Shown here: one piece after another, positions 10,501-22,941 of the stretch
How the letters are laid out: each line of letters begins with the position of its first letter
Position numbering within the stretch: position 1 is the stretch's first letter
Assembly: GCA_936440205.1 (NCBI GenBank)
Contig: OW387136.1
Location: 32,035,927-32,099,926 of the forward strand
DNA length: 64,000 bases
DNA from: Lepidonotus clava
Taxonomy: Eukaryota; Annelida; Polychaeta; Phyllodocida; Polynoidae
Direction of reading: 5' to 3'
Made by a program: the position numbers and the translations under genes
The notes under the pieces: generated by a model
What the model saw: only the letters and a program-made list of their open reading frames with translations
Told to the model about the DNA's origin: nothing
The model's database searches: none

Positions 10501-12562
10501 GGAGTGCCTGTACTTACAACCCTGCCTCGTACAGCCGTCCATGCCGTTGAAGTCGAAGCACAGTTTCTGACCCTTCTTCTCATTTGGGGTTCTCTTGGAG
10601 TTGGTGGTACCGTCATAGGTAAAATATTTGAGGACGTTAGACGCGTCCACCTTGCCAAATTCACCAATCCCTCCGATGTTCGCTTCTTTCCGCACCGTCT
10701 CGTCGTAGGAGACTAAGGTGTCAACCCTGAAGATCCGCGACTCCGCTTTTTCCGCAAGGAGCTGCACATGATTCAGGATACCCGAGATGTCCTTGCCTTT
10801 ACGATAAGCATCTTTGATCGTTTCCATGGACACGACCATCAACCTTTCAAATGACTGAATTGAATCACCTTTCTTTTTCGCATAACGCTTCTGCGAGTAA
10901 CGGCTTGAAACCTTGGGTTTGCCCCTTCTCTGCTCCTTAGCCCTACTCCTCCTTTTTTTCCTCGCCGTCCGGCTTTCCTCCTCCGACGAGTAGTCTTCGC
11001 TTGACGACGAAGACGTGGTTGTCGCGGTGTCCGACTCGGAGCTTGAAGAGGAGCCGCTGGCCTTGGCCTCGGAACTGTCACTCTCTTCGGCTTCCACGAC
11101 CATCACTTTCCTCTTAGACTCGCGTTGAACCGGGATGGCTTTCTGTTTACTTTTCTTCGTCTGTGCTACTTTCTCACCTGACCTAGATTTGTTTGTTGAC
11201 GCGGCTTCCGTGGCCTTGACCTTAACCTGTTTCTTCGCCTTTTGTTGCGCCTCCACAGTGGCTGCCAAGTTAGCCTGGCTTGAACGGTACGATTCTTCCA
11301 GGTTTTTTAGACGTTGTGCCAGCACTCCCACGTCGAAGACATCGTTTGTAGTCGGGGTTTGACCAACTGGGGCCGCCGCCCCGTTTGAAGCACCGCTCCC
11401 TTCTGCAGTCGCCATCGGTCGTTCGGAAGTTTCCTCGTTCACCGCCCGGTTTACGCGTTCACTGTAGAAATCGAAAACTTCCCGCCTGCAATTTTCGCCC
11501 CACGGTTGGCGATGGACTATGCCGCACCTTCTGCAAGCTTTTATCGAATCCCAACCCCTTCGGGATGACATAACACAGCTCCGATAAATTCAAAGTCAGC
11601 AGCCGTGTCCGGTTAGCAATGAGCGAGCTTGGTGAGTGGAACGCAACGGGCGAGCCAGTGACGTCACAGTGACGTCATCTTGGCAAGCATTGGCATAGCA
11701 ACGTACCCGGCGACGCTCGCATTCACGTTATACCTGGATAAGCTGGTGGTTATCACGCCTAAATATTAGTAATATGTATTGATAAGAAAATCTTGTGTAA
11801 TATGAAAAAAATGGAAATCGAGGAAAAAATGGAATACTTCCAAATAGGTCTAGTAAATACCATGGCCAAAGGCATTTAGATCTAATAATCTTACAGATTA
11901 TTTACTGTTGCCAAGTGTTGGGACCATATTTATATATCAGGAGTTGGGAGGAAATCCCGGAGGAAATAGAACAATTGAACTATGCTTCACGGGTGAGTGA
12001 AAATTGACTTGTGTATAACCATAAGTCTGCATGCAGTGAAATCACGGACTAAAATAGTAAATTAACCCAGAGTCAAGACGAGGAGCCTTGGAGTTGAATT
12101 TGTTTTCAATATGGCGGTCCCTTGGCCTTGTTTTCTATTTTTTACTGAAACAACAACTCTCCCAGTAAGTGCAGTTTAGACTGATCACGTGGGCAGTACG
12201 TCTTACACCTGACATATAAATGATGTTCTGGTTTATTTCCTAAACTTGATCTAAACAGGCGATCGAGCTTTCATCTCTGACCTGTGAAAATGGCAAAAGC
12301 AAAAAGATATTCAAAGCCGTTTACAATCAACATGCAGCGGTTTCGTGCGAAGACGTTTTGCACACAGCTGCGGCGCCCGGCCTTTCGCGCTTCCCGACTG
12401 GTTACTTGAGGTATTCCCTCATAGTTTATAGGCACACACTATCTCACCTTCATCATCTTTGCTCTTGCAAGAAGCTTTAATTGTCTTCTCGGAAGCGTTC
12501 TTTTTGTCATTTTGTTTGGCTGATAACAGCGTTCTGCGGCCTGGGCGGCCCCGAGAGGCCAT
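1124..12562 (-). CDS. C2H2 zinc-finger nuclear protein, seven exons visible, 3' part off the window
   Basis: Probable DNA- or chromatin-binding protein; orthology not recognised. Exons by splice sites (minus): 12562-12448 (starts ATG, MASRGRPGRR), 5298-3412, 2879-2625, 2266-2132, 1701-1601, 1247-1124. A GT donor and AG acceptor are visible at each junction and every phase matches (1,1,1,1,0, leaving phase 1), giving about 872 codons before the window edge. The 1.9-kb second exon encodes a long disordered region rich in Ser, Pro, Glu and Lys with basic patches. The 255-bp exon encodes a compact acidic segment (SDDSVVDIDWLTQQGLQ). The last three exons encode at least three fingers, and two of them are completed only across splice junctions: C-x2-C-x12-H-x3-H twice, then C-x2-C-x12-H-x4-H, with an HxGELKPF-type linker. 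Intron 1 (7.1 kb) contains a Ngaro element. I count six junction-defined coding blocks; another small exon in intron 1 cannot be excluded. Confidence 0.8.
3241..3300. repeat. Dispersed repeat, short copy in an intron
   Basis: Shares the segment GGTTGGTTACTGG...TTTATGCCCT..ATTAACTGC..GGTCATA with 5411-5490. It is diverged from that copy, so this is an old interspersed repeat rather than a local duplication. Confidence 0.55.
5411..5490. repeat. Dispersed repeat, second copy with GGTT microsatellite
   Basis: A short (GGTT)n tract leads into GCTTTATGCCCTAATTAACT and GGGTCATATCAA, which matches 3241-3300 in the same orientation. Family not identified. Confidence 0.55.
5548..5769. mobile_element. 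Short hAT-like MITE (222 bp)
   Basis: The ends are inverted repeats of about 16 bp (CACAGGGGTGGACATA left, its complement right). CAGGGGTGG-type ends are typical of hAT elements. The interior has runs of GGGCCCGGGGGCCC and no coding capacity. I could not find a clear 8-bp target duplication, so the superfamily is inferred from the ends only. Confidence 0.65.
5815..6559. other. Intronic sequence, nothing specific seen
   Basis: AT-rich sequence within intron 1 of the zinc-finger gene. No exon with matching phase, no tandem repeat and no element ends are visible. Confidence 0.5.
6560..6905. repeat. Dispersed repeat, copy A (related to 25.64-25.91 kb)
   Basis: Contains GCGAAATAACCTGTTT, a CCCATA...CCTATG stretch, TTCGCGATTT, AAAATTGGCCGCGCGA and TATACC in the order and spacing seen in diverged form at 25640-25905. 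The shared order in two unlinked places shows an interspersed family. No terminal repeats or ORF are recognised. Confidence 0.6.
7048..7131 (-). repeat. Split direct repeat B2 of the Ngaro element
   Basis: 84 bp, apparently identical to B1 at 7445-7528 (both run from ATAACTAATACGCG to CAAATACAGCC on the plus strand). It marks the 3' terminus of the element. Confidence 0.88.
7269..7444 (-). repeat. Split direct repeat A2 of the Ngaro element
   Basis: 176 bp, apparently identical to A1 at 11584-11759, and abuts B1 directly as expected for the B1A2 junction. It carries two CRE octamers. Confidence 0.9.
7445..7528 (-). repeat. Split direct repeat B1 of the Ngaro element
   Basis: 84 bp, matches B2. 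It lies just 3' of the recombinase stop codon and abuts A2. Confidence 0.88.
7548..8399 (-). CDS. Ngaro tyrosine recombinase
   Basis: 283 aa. This enzyme would insert the circular cDNA of the element by strand exchange through a catalytic tyrosine. Visible catalytic signatures: the first Arg in FRTLLRVSNY (about residue 113), the H-x-x-R box HSLRRGGASH (about 227-236) and the tyrosine in FRYISESHR (about 260). Length and box spacing fit DIRS/Ngaro recombinases. Its start overlaps the end of the RT ORF by 14 bp. The frame looks intact. Confidence 0.92.
   Translation of the reverse strand: MGFCDQFGFSSTRVGTETIISYVSFLSFFMAFSSIISYLSGLSNYLKGMGKAGVDYTDIRIKDALKGARRLAKAGSGPAKPITVLMLRSMFLCINVLDFNDLVFWAAVTLAFRTLLRVSNYCYSKHVIRVRDIKFTPWGLDLNVRTTKTRQSADDSVVLPVTANFNSVLCPVYWVKEVLRLSNKSPSDQLFSLKEGGTLVPLTSREFNSRLRACISAAGMDPEKFSSHSLRRGGASHMSEIGSTVQEVKARGLWASTCVFRYISESHRSSIKKDMKFSDSLIG
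8386..10398 (-). CDS. Ngaro reverse transcriptase-RNase H
   Basis: 670 aa. It copies element RNA into cDNA. Visible: RPITDCSRPEG, MAVVDIESAYRSV (RT motif A with catalytic Asp), FGLRCAPYIFDLLSN, the active-site box YLDDFVVL (about residue 338), an RNase H-like region beginning near MITDSSNFGFG (about 498), and DALSRL near the C terminus, as in DIRS and Ngaro proteins. The first ~130 residues contain a Cys/His-rich stretch. It lies between the gag-like and recombinase ORFs and looks intact. Confidence 0.92.
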   Translation of the reverse strand: MDDCPGVPKTVAEANCDVVNHTCSRPVGQHNVSLGDSPNVGVRNQALGISAESDDFVSIVPLPVVVESVTEIESVIISSVSNVSDSTGEIVFSPPPSKSGKVIHVYRECVSGICSCCNYIGGNLSQLKPCRIASHLWSNECIFDDATKGVVWSGLCDGFDIVDENCSSSYHCENYNSITENRFKGEMDKLLLKELDEGKVKLVESPPTCIHSLGAVEKSNGGLRPITDCSRPEGDCINDHMKTTCKVFKFNSVDTVSKMLKPGDFMAVVDIESAYRSVSVNPLQTRFQGLRWDFGGGEVLMEDLRLCFGLRCAPYIFDLLSNLVVSSCRSKGLSRIVNYLDDFVVLSETEEGCREALSIVIGVLRSLGFNISWKKVTHPSRVCTFLGITIDSVKMNLSLPRVKIDKLLETIREVEKKTWLTKKDLEKLGGLVSHCSSVVRGGRTFSRRIFNLAAECTRGSRVRVNEEMSEDLKWWKKFAHTFNGNANIIRKSSSIDMITDSSNFGFGLWSGGDWAFGTWDGEPVGGLEVHNHHESAPLFSGSTVNINVYELWPIVVSLKRWGPVNRDSSIRVITDNTQVMHMINSGRSTNPVCMSWLREIFWLCYIFNVELFAIYVRSEENVLADALSRLSANAKKACSKNLISKYNMCCHHGIYEEDERIPGTVLHGIL
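10408..11571 (-). CDS. Ngaro gag-like protein with zinc knuckle
   Basis: 387 aa. Starts at MSSRRGWDSIK, with an early C-x2-C pair (CRRCGIVH). The middle is Lys/Glu/Ser-rich with a long poly-Ser-acidic stretch. The C terminus has a CCCH-like group (C-x8-C-x4-C-x3-H) followed by a C-x2-C-x4-H-x4-C zinc knuckle, suited to RNA binding. It is the first ORF of the element and immediately precedes the RT ORF. How the downstream ORF is translated is not shown by the sequence. Confidence 0.85.
   Translation of the reverse strand: MSSRRGWDSIKACRRCGIVHRQPWGENCRREVFDFYSERVNRAVNEETSERPMATAEGSGASNGAAAPVGQTPTTNDVFDVGVLAQRLKNLEESYRSSQANLAATVEAQQKAKKQVKVKATEAASTNKSRSGEKVAQTKKSKQKAIPVQRESKRKVMVVEAEESDSSEAKASGSSSSSESDTATTTSSSSSEDYSSEEESRTARKKRRSRAKEQRRGKPKVSSRYSQKRYAKKKGDSIQSFERLMVVSMETIKDAYRKGKDISGILNHVQLLAEKAESRIFRVDTLVSYDETVRKEANIGGIGEFGKVDASNVLKYFTYDGTTNSKRTPNEKKGQKLCFDFNGMDGCTRQGCKYRHSCRACGGNTHGASTCYKAPNKKIGTTGSSQK
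11659..11677. promoter_or_regulatory. Two CRE palindromes in repeat A1
   Basis: TGACGTCA occurs twice 11 bp apart (11659-11666 and 11670-11677), and again in A2 (7344-7351, 7355-7362). This is the CREB/ATF consensus. In A1 it lies just upstream of the gag-like ORF, so it could drive element transcription; that role is inference. Confidence 0.55.
11760..12447. other. Intron 1 remainder of the zinc-finger gene
   Basis: Between the Ngaro 5' end and the donor of the first coding exon. No further gene is seen. Includes a GC-richer patch near 12.3-12.4 kb next to the exon. Confidence 0.5.
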
Positions 12563-14943
12563 TTTGGTTTTCTTGTATCGAACATCCGGGCACCTGCATC
12601 AATAGTTAGTGAATATTTCCCGTAGGTGGCGCCATGGTTGAAAATAAATCTGTTGAAAATAAATGTGTACAGATGGCGCCATGAAATCACACAGTTTATC
12701 CAGTCGTTTTTGTCTTTAGCCCCCCCAAAGGAAAAACAAAAAAATAGTTGTGTTGAGGTAACATAGGTGAGGGGGGGGGGAAGGGGGTAGGTAGGTCTAA
12801 ATTTTTGTTTTTAGCTTTTTTTTTTTACTAACCAAAGAGACCCAGGCAGTGTTGGGAATAAAATAAAAAAATCCAAATATCCTCTTAAAACATTTTTAGC
12901 ATCTGAAATAGATGTCCTGAGCAACTATGGGCTGTTTTATAGTTTTCCATGCTATTTCAGGTCAACTTTTTAGGATTTTCATAAAGGAAATAAAATAAAA
13001 ATGTCCTTAAAACAAAGTTAGGAAAGGTAAAAAAAAATGTATGGTAGGCAGGGTTACCTGAACACAACAATTTTTCTTTTTTTGGCCTCATTGATATGAT
13101 CTGGAGGTGCGTGTGTGTGTGTTGGCGGGGGGATGATATATGTTACAACTTACATATAACATGATAGTCTAGTAACGATATGTTCGAATTTGTAGCAGGG
13201 ATGGATCCTGAGATTTCAAAAAAATGGGGCGCGCCTTTATTTAAAAATGTGAGGTGTAGAATCAGAGGTATAGTATTTTAGATTACAAAAAAACAACACT
13301 TGAATTTTACTGAAGGGGCTTAGGCTCAGGCACCCCCTTTAAATTCATCCCTGTGTAGCATGGATCGTGGGTGGGGGTGGGGGTAGGGTATTATATAATG
13401 TCTTGATATAAGGCTATTAGGAAGGTCTTTATTTGTATTCCAAATGTCTTATTCGTGGTCAATGTGAATTTATTAAAAGATATTTCTTTTTCCTCCTGTC
13501 ATTTTTGTGTTTACCTTTTTTGATCATGTGTTGTTGTTTTTTACACAATTAATCACATACAACTACATAATTACCTGTTTATTTACGCACCCTTTCGTGA
13601 GAGTAAAACATTTTTTGATGATTTTCTTAAAAGACTCAATGCATTCTTTACATTGATGGAACATAGGGCCTATATACATATTACAACAATTTTATTGGCA
13701 TCGCATAGGATTTTTAAAAGGCTTGAGTAAAACTTGACAACTAGTCAAATGGGGATATAATGTGCATATTTTTGGCTGTGGATATTATAAAGACGCCAAA
13801 ATTAATGGCCCAATTAGGCATTGGGTATGTTGAGATACAATTCAGGAAAGTAGGACAATCATGTCGTTACAAGCCCCCCTAATATTCCATGTCTTTTGTA
13901 TACATGTCGTAGCCAAAAAGGAAAAGGAAAAAAGGCGGGGAAGGGGCATTACCATTATACTCTGGCCAAAGACTGGGGTTAGGCTAATTGAAGAAAATGT
14001 GTCCAAATAATTATGAAGTTTCTTGGAGGCTTCGTTGATATTTTATGGGGATGGAGATGGGTCCTATAGGCAGTGGCAGATTCAAGGGGATTGGGGGGGG
14101 GGGGTGCAAAAGCCCCCCCCCCCCCCCCACGCCCCCGCCCCCTATAGGTCCGCTGGTTAACCCTTTGCCTCCCCATGATTTTGACAAATTAAGAACTTGG
14201 ACGTGACCAAGATAAATTAGAATTGATTTTTCAGTATTACATTTCTTTATGATAGTAACAATCTATATATCACCTGAAAGCCCATTTTCTCAGGTGCAAA
14301 AGCCCCCCCCCCCCCCCCCCACGCCCCCGCCCCCTAAAGGTCCGCTGGGAAAGGGCCGATTTTGTTCATGTGACTTTCGATTATAAAACTATGAGTGCTT
14401 AAATATACCACCAAGACAAAATGCTACAAGGAAAATATATTTCAAAATTCTCAGATATAGATTAGACCTTCACAGAAACATATTATGACATTGCAATCAG
14501 CTTTTATTATAGGGCACAACACATTTTAAGTTTTAAATTTTTCAGTCCTTTCTTGGTCAGCAGACGCCATACACTTTTGGCATCTTAAAAGTGGACGATT
14601 TGTGTAAATCTGGTGTTTTTACTTTTCGTTTTTTATAGGTGGGTCAGCCCCACCACCACCCCCACACGAGCTCTGGCTCTGGATCCGTCCCCTTGCCGCC
14701 GCAATGCGCAACATCATTATCAGCTGATCATCTTTGCCCACAGACCACATGGTTGAAAAGCTGTCTCACTGGCTGACGTTCACTGGTTTAGGAATCCGTG
14801 TGCAACTTTGAGTTATTATTATTAGCCTATAGACCTTGTCCAACGAACTGAATCCGAGCAGAGTTGCCCACGCAGCTGCTGGACTCAGCAGCACGTGCGT
14901 TTTGTTTACAGGTCATCTGAGGTCACGTGCGCGTGATCTGTCT
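12563..14943. other. Intergenic stretch with putative 5' region of the zinc-finger gene
   Basis: Directly upstream of the minus-strand ATG are two TGGCGCCAT palindromes (about 12627 and 12673), YY1-like in core, which may belong to the promoter. Farther right the DNA is AT-rich with G/C homopolymer tracts (for example 12768-12788 and 14092-14131) and no coding signal. The short frames here have no splice or codon support. Confidence 0.45.
14100..14350. repeat. Duplicated poly-C-bearing segment
   Basis: A ~60-bp block (GGTGCAAAAGCCCCCC... ACGCCCCCGCCCC, then AGGTCCGCTGG) occurs near 14102-14158 and again near 14294-14349, about 190 bp apart. This is a local duplication around a C-tract. Confidence 0.6.
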
Positions 14944-15260
14944 AGGTCAGTTCGATCGGGTGCGCCGGCGCACGCCGCTATCCCACAATGCATTGCAATT
15001 TGGTACATAAGGTAATTATTATGGGATGGCGGCGTGCGCCGGCGCAGGCCAAACAAACTCACGAGGTCAGTTCGATCGGGTGCGCCGGCGCACGCCGCTA
15101 TCCCACAATGCATTGCAATTTGGTACATAAGGTAATTATTATGGGATGGCGGCGTGCGCCGGCGCAGGCCAAACAAACTCACGGATTGGTCGGTGCGCGC
15201 CGCTTCCGGTCATGTGACGGTTGTGAAAACTTTGGGTCATATGACCAGCCGTCCCGTGAC
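14922..15260 (+). promoter_or_regulatory. CpG-rich promoter-like region with CLEAR-like E-boxes
   Basis: Contains GTCACGTGCG (14922-14931), GTCATGTGAC (15209-15218) and GTCATATGAC (15236-15245). All resemble the CLEAR motif GTCACGTGAC bound by TFEB/MiTF factors on lysosomal genes. The downstream gene is a lysosomal-type cysteine protease, which fits. Promoter assignment is inference: no TATA box or mapped start is visible. Confidence 0.45.
14944..15183. repeat. Tandem 120-bp hairpin repeat, two copies
   Basis: Two adjacent, apparently identical 120-bp copies (14944-15063, 15064-15183). Each contains 25-bp inverted arms (copy 1: 14961-14985 and 15022-15046, one mismatch) rich in TGCGCCGGCGCA. 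The ~36-bp loop begins with CAATGCATTGCAA. It may be a duplicated foldback MITE or a promoter repeat; it lies just upstream of the presumed cathepsin L first exon. Confidence 0.8.
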
Positions 15261-15289
15261 TCGGCGAATTGTTGTTTATATTTAGACGG

Positions 15290-15339
15290 TCGTTGGGGCA
15301 GAACACAGCATTTCGTCAGCTACCTCGCACGTAAATAAG
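15290..15339 (+). other. Possible non-coding first exon of the cathepsin L gene
   Basis: A CpG-rich stretch ends at a good donor (AAATAAG then GTAAGG at 15340). An alternative donor lies at 15331. It would splice over 2.6 kb to the acceptor at 17980. The left end is arbitrary because the transcription start cannot be read from sequence. Confidence 0.35.
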
Positions 15340-16139
15340 GTAAGGCCACTTCTTCTAGCTTATTTTATGCCTCTGTCTACGGGGAATGTTAAAATAAGGG
15401 CACTGAGTCTCAGGCAAACGAGGAACCGACCCTTGTTTCATGGAACTTTCGAAGTCCATGAAATTTCTTTCAAAGTGATTTAAAAGTGGACCTCAGTGAA
15501 GGTCTTTATGTAATCAACATCGCGTTGTTTGGGATCTTGTGGCCCAACCTTTGTTCTACCTTTGGGACAGAGGCTTCATGTTCTTTTATCATATACAACT
15601 GAACAGTGTTTTATCTACAGCGTTTTCTGCCTGGCTGGTCTACAAGAACCGTGTAACAAGTGGCTAGTAGAGTAGAGTAGAGTAGAGAAGTGTAGAAGGT
15701 TATCTACGTTTATTATGAACTTTATCATGATTTAGAGATAAAGTTTATCCAGCTGTTCTATCGGTATCACTGTTTCACACATTAAAATTTCCCTCTAACC
15801 TGGGCCTTCTTTTCTCAATTCATTTTGTGGATCAGAAGCTTGATTGGTTAACTAGTTTGGGAAATGGCCAAAGTTGGCTTCTTAAACAAAGAACATTTAA
15901 ATTGACGTTATATAAAACATTCGATCGTGATCCAGATTGTGACCTTTTATGCAATAGACCTTGTTATTTAGATTTGAGTAGATCTACTTTTGTTTGTTTT
16001 GCTTTAATCTCTTGACGTTATCTTCATGTTTCCCTGATCTCCCAGATAAAGTATAACATATTGACAACAATAAAAGAGTAAATAATATCTACTAACGAGT
16101 AACGTTGATTAAACCAAGTATGACCAACTAACCAATATA

Positions 16140-17171
16140 GAGTAGTGGCGTGTATTATCAGCAGGGGTGTATTATCGGCACCCCTTGCATATCTTTTGAT
16201 ATTACAAAATAAACGGGAACTTTCCAGGTGACAGAATTAAAATAGTATTAAATTCTATCATTTTTCTCTCCTTTAGTCATATAATTGTAGAGCTCTGGCC
16301 ATTCGAAAATATCAATACTCTGCATGTTATTATTTTGGTTCATTATTAGCCATAAAAAATAGCCATTTTATTTCATCCAATAAGACACATAGGTGTTTTG
16401 TTTCACATGTGAAGGCGTCAAAAGAAGAGATATTGCAATAGTTTGATTTATATTTTCAAAAATACATAGAAATTGAAAAATATTTGTCACAAAAGTTTAT
16501 TTTAGACCTGAGGGTACATATAATTACATGGGTGCCGATAATACACTACATTCCATTGTATGTCTTGTATTATCGGCATGGTTAAATTCCTATTTCAAAT
16601 ATCAGGCTGGTAAATATACAATATAAGAAAAAAACATAACTGCAGTAAACGGTTGTCGAAAATAATGTCTTACAATGTCATGATATGTAATTGTGTAAGT
16701 AACAGTGCCCCTGGTAGAATTTAACAATAAATATATGCTCGGTTTAGGTAGACAGGCTCTACAAGTCACAGGAAGATAACCATAACTTTGTATGGATTAT
16801 GTCAGGCTTATATTTTATAACATTAAAGTTAATAGATTGGGCTGAGAACGTTATAAGATGTCAAAGTTAATAATGATGAATACGATTCATGCTGACATTA
16901 TCAATTAGGTAATTTCAAACTATAGATATTGGTTATTTATATGACAGGGTGCCGATAATACAAGACAGGTGCCGATAATACACTCCCAATATGAAACAAA
17001 TAATTACACTAATACTTTTCATATTAAAATCTGAAATTCTTCTTCTACAAGTGTAGGGGATGTAAATATGTTCAAAATATGTTATGGTAGACGTTATGAT
17101 TAAATTGTAGTGAATATAAGTATACAGTGCTACATTATGCACTAAGGTGCCGATAATACACGCCACTACTC
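16140..17171. mobile_element. Non-autonomous Tc1/mariner-like DNA transposon (1032 bp)
   Basis: Terminal inverted repeats of 24 bp with one mismatch (left begins GAGTAGTGGCGTGTATTATC; right is its complement at 17148-17171), flanked on both sides by TA. No transposase ORF. The motif GTGCCGATAATACA occurs about seven times in or near the ends and the middle: 16150, 16168, 16532, 16566, 16949, 16969, 17147, in both orientations. TA flanks suggest Tc1/mariner-type transposition. It lies in the presumed 5' intron of the cathepsin L gene. Confidence 0.8.
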
Positions 17172-18009
17172 TAATCATAAAAGGACAATCGATTCATCTT
17201 GCTGGACACAAAATTGAAATCTCATAAAGTTTCACATAGACTTTGCTGCTGTAAGCCTCTTTTGAAATGTACTTATCTGGACACAATTGCACCTCTAGTC
17301 TTTAGTAAGTATCCTAGTAAAGTAGTATTGGGAACTTACATGATACAGACTTTTCTCATATAGGCCTAGATCTTTTGTGCTGTTCAAACAACAACTAAAA
17401 TAGTGGTTACACAACCATACTGGTCCGGCCTTGTGAGCCCTGGATAGCATGTTGTTGATTTCGATAAAAAGCTGAAAATTACACTGAAATATCTAAAGGT
17501 AGATCTACCAAATCATACCGTGATCATGAAACATGTGCATTTTCTAATAGATCTAGATCTGTAGATATATTAGTTATGATTTCAACATGAAATTAGTTGA
17601 AATTGTTCTTTTTTCTTTTAGTTTGTGAACTAATTAAGGGGGACCTTTTTTTTCTGTGATCCGTGCTTTGGAATTGAAGCCTGTGGTAAAGGCTAACTCA
17701 ACACTTTTCCCAGGTAATTCCTTCATTTCGTGGAACCAAGGGCAAAAAAAAACAAGAGGATGGGTGGTTTCTTGTTATACCTATCCTTACATCTAGATGA
17801 GTCATAGCATACTTGTGCCATATGTGGACACTCACCCTTGTGACTGTTTTCTTTATAGTCTGGTATACGCCCCCTCCCGCGGTCACACCACTTGTGATCC
17901 TGTTCCCTGGTTTCCCGACCAGAGACTATTGGAACTTCAGTTAGAACAGACGCAAATTTATGTACTCTTCCCCCTTGCAGAATTTTCAGTTTATCACCAA
18001 GAAGTCATC

Positions 18010-22662
<4,653 letters not shown>

Positions 22663-22935
22663 CGAGTCACACAGAAGTACGTCACGGGGTCACAGCCATG
22701 GGTCAGGTGAACAGTAAAACAAAATTCACTTCCTCTTGTCAGGGAAGAGGTGACTTGCCAACACTCTGTGATTTCTTGAGCCTTAGGCTACGAGAACCAA
22801 TCCTAGGGAATTAGTCCACAGACTTTGTCTACATCGGAGCTTTAGAACTTTGGTTCACAATCATTAGTTAGTTTTCAATTAGGTTTATAAATCAAACAAA
22901 TATTTACATATTTTATATGAAAAGAGTTTTGCAGA

Positions 22936-22941
22936 ATAAAC
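22936..22941 (+). terminator. First polyadenylation signal of the cathepsin L gene
   Basis: AATAAA, about 270 bp after the stop. Further candidates are at 23014-23019 and 24097-24102, so alternative 3' ends are possible. Confidence 0.45.

Larger units (their letters stand above)
7048..11759 (-). mobile_element. Ngaro/PAT-like tyrosine-recombinase retrotransposon, looks whole
   Basis: Order on the minus strand: A1 (11759-11584), gag-like ORF, reverse transcriptase-RNase H ORF, tyrosine recombinase ORF, B1 (7528-7445), A2 (7444-7269), a 137-bp AT-rich spacer, B2 (7131-7048). The A copies are 176 bp and the B copies 84 bp; by eye both pairs are identical. This A1-ORFs-B1-A2-B2 layout is the hallmark of split-direct-repeat YR retroelements, which integrate by recombinase rather than by a DDE integrase. 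The identical repeats and three long open frames suggest a recent insertion. It sits in intron 1 of the zinc-finger gene, in the same orientation as that gene. Confidence 0.9.

Noticed and set aside
12439-12690. 83-codon minus-strand frame overlapping the first zinc-finger exon
   Set aside because: It is the wrong frame. The correct frame starts at 12562 and splices in phase to 5298.
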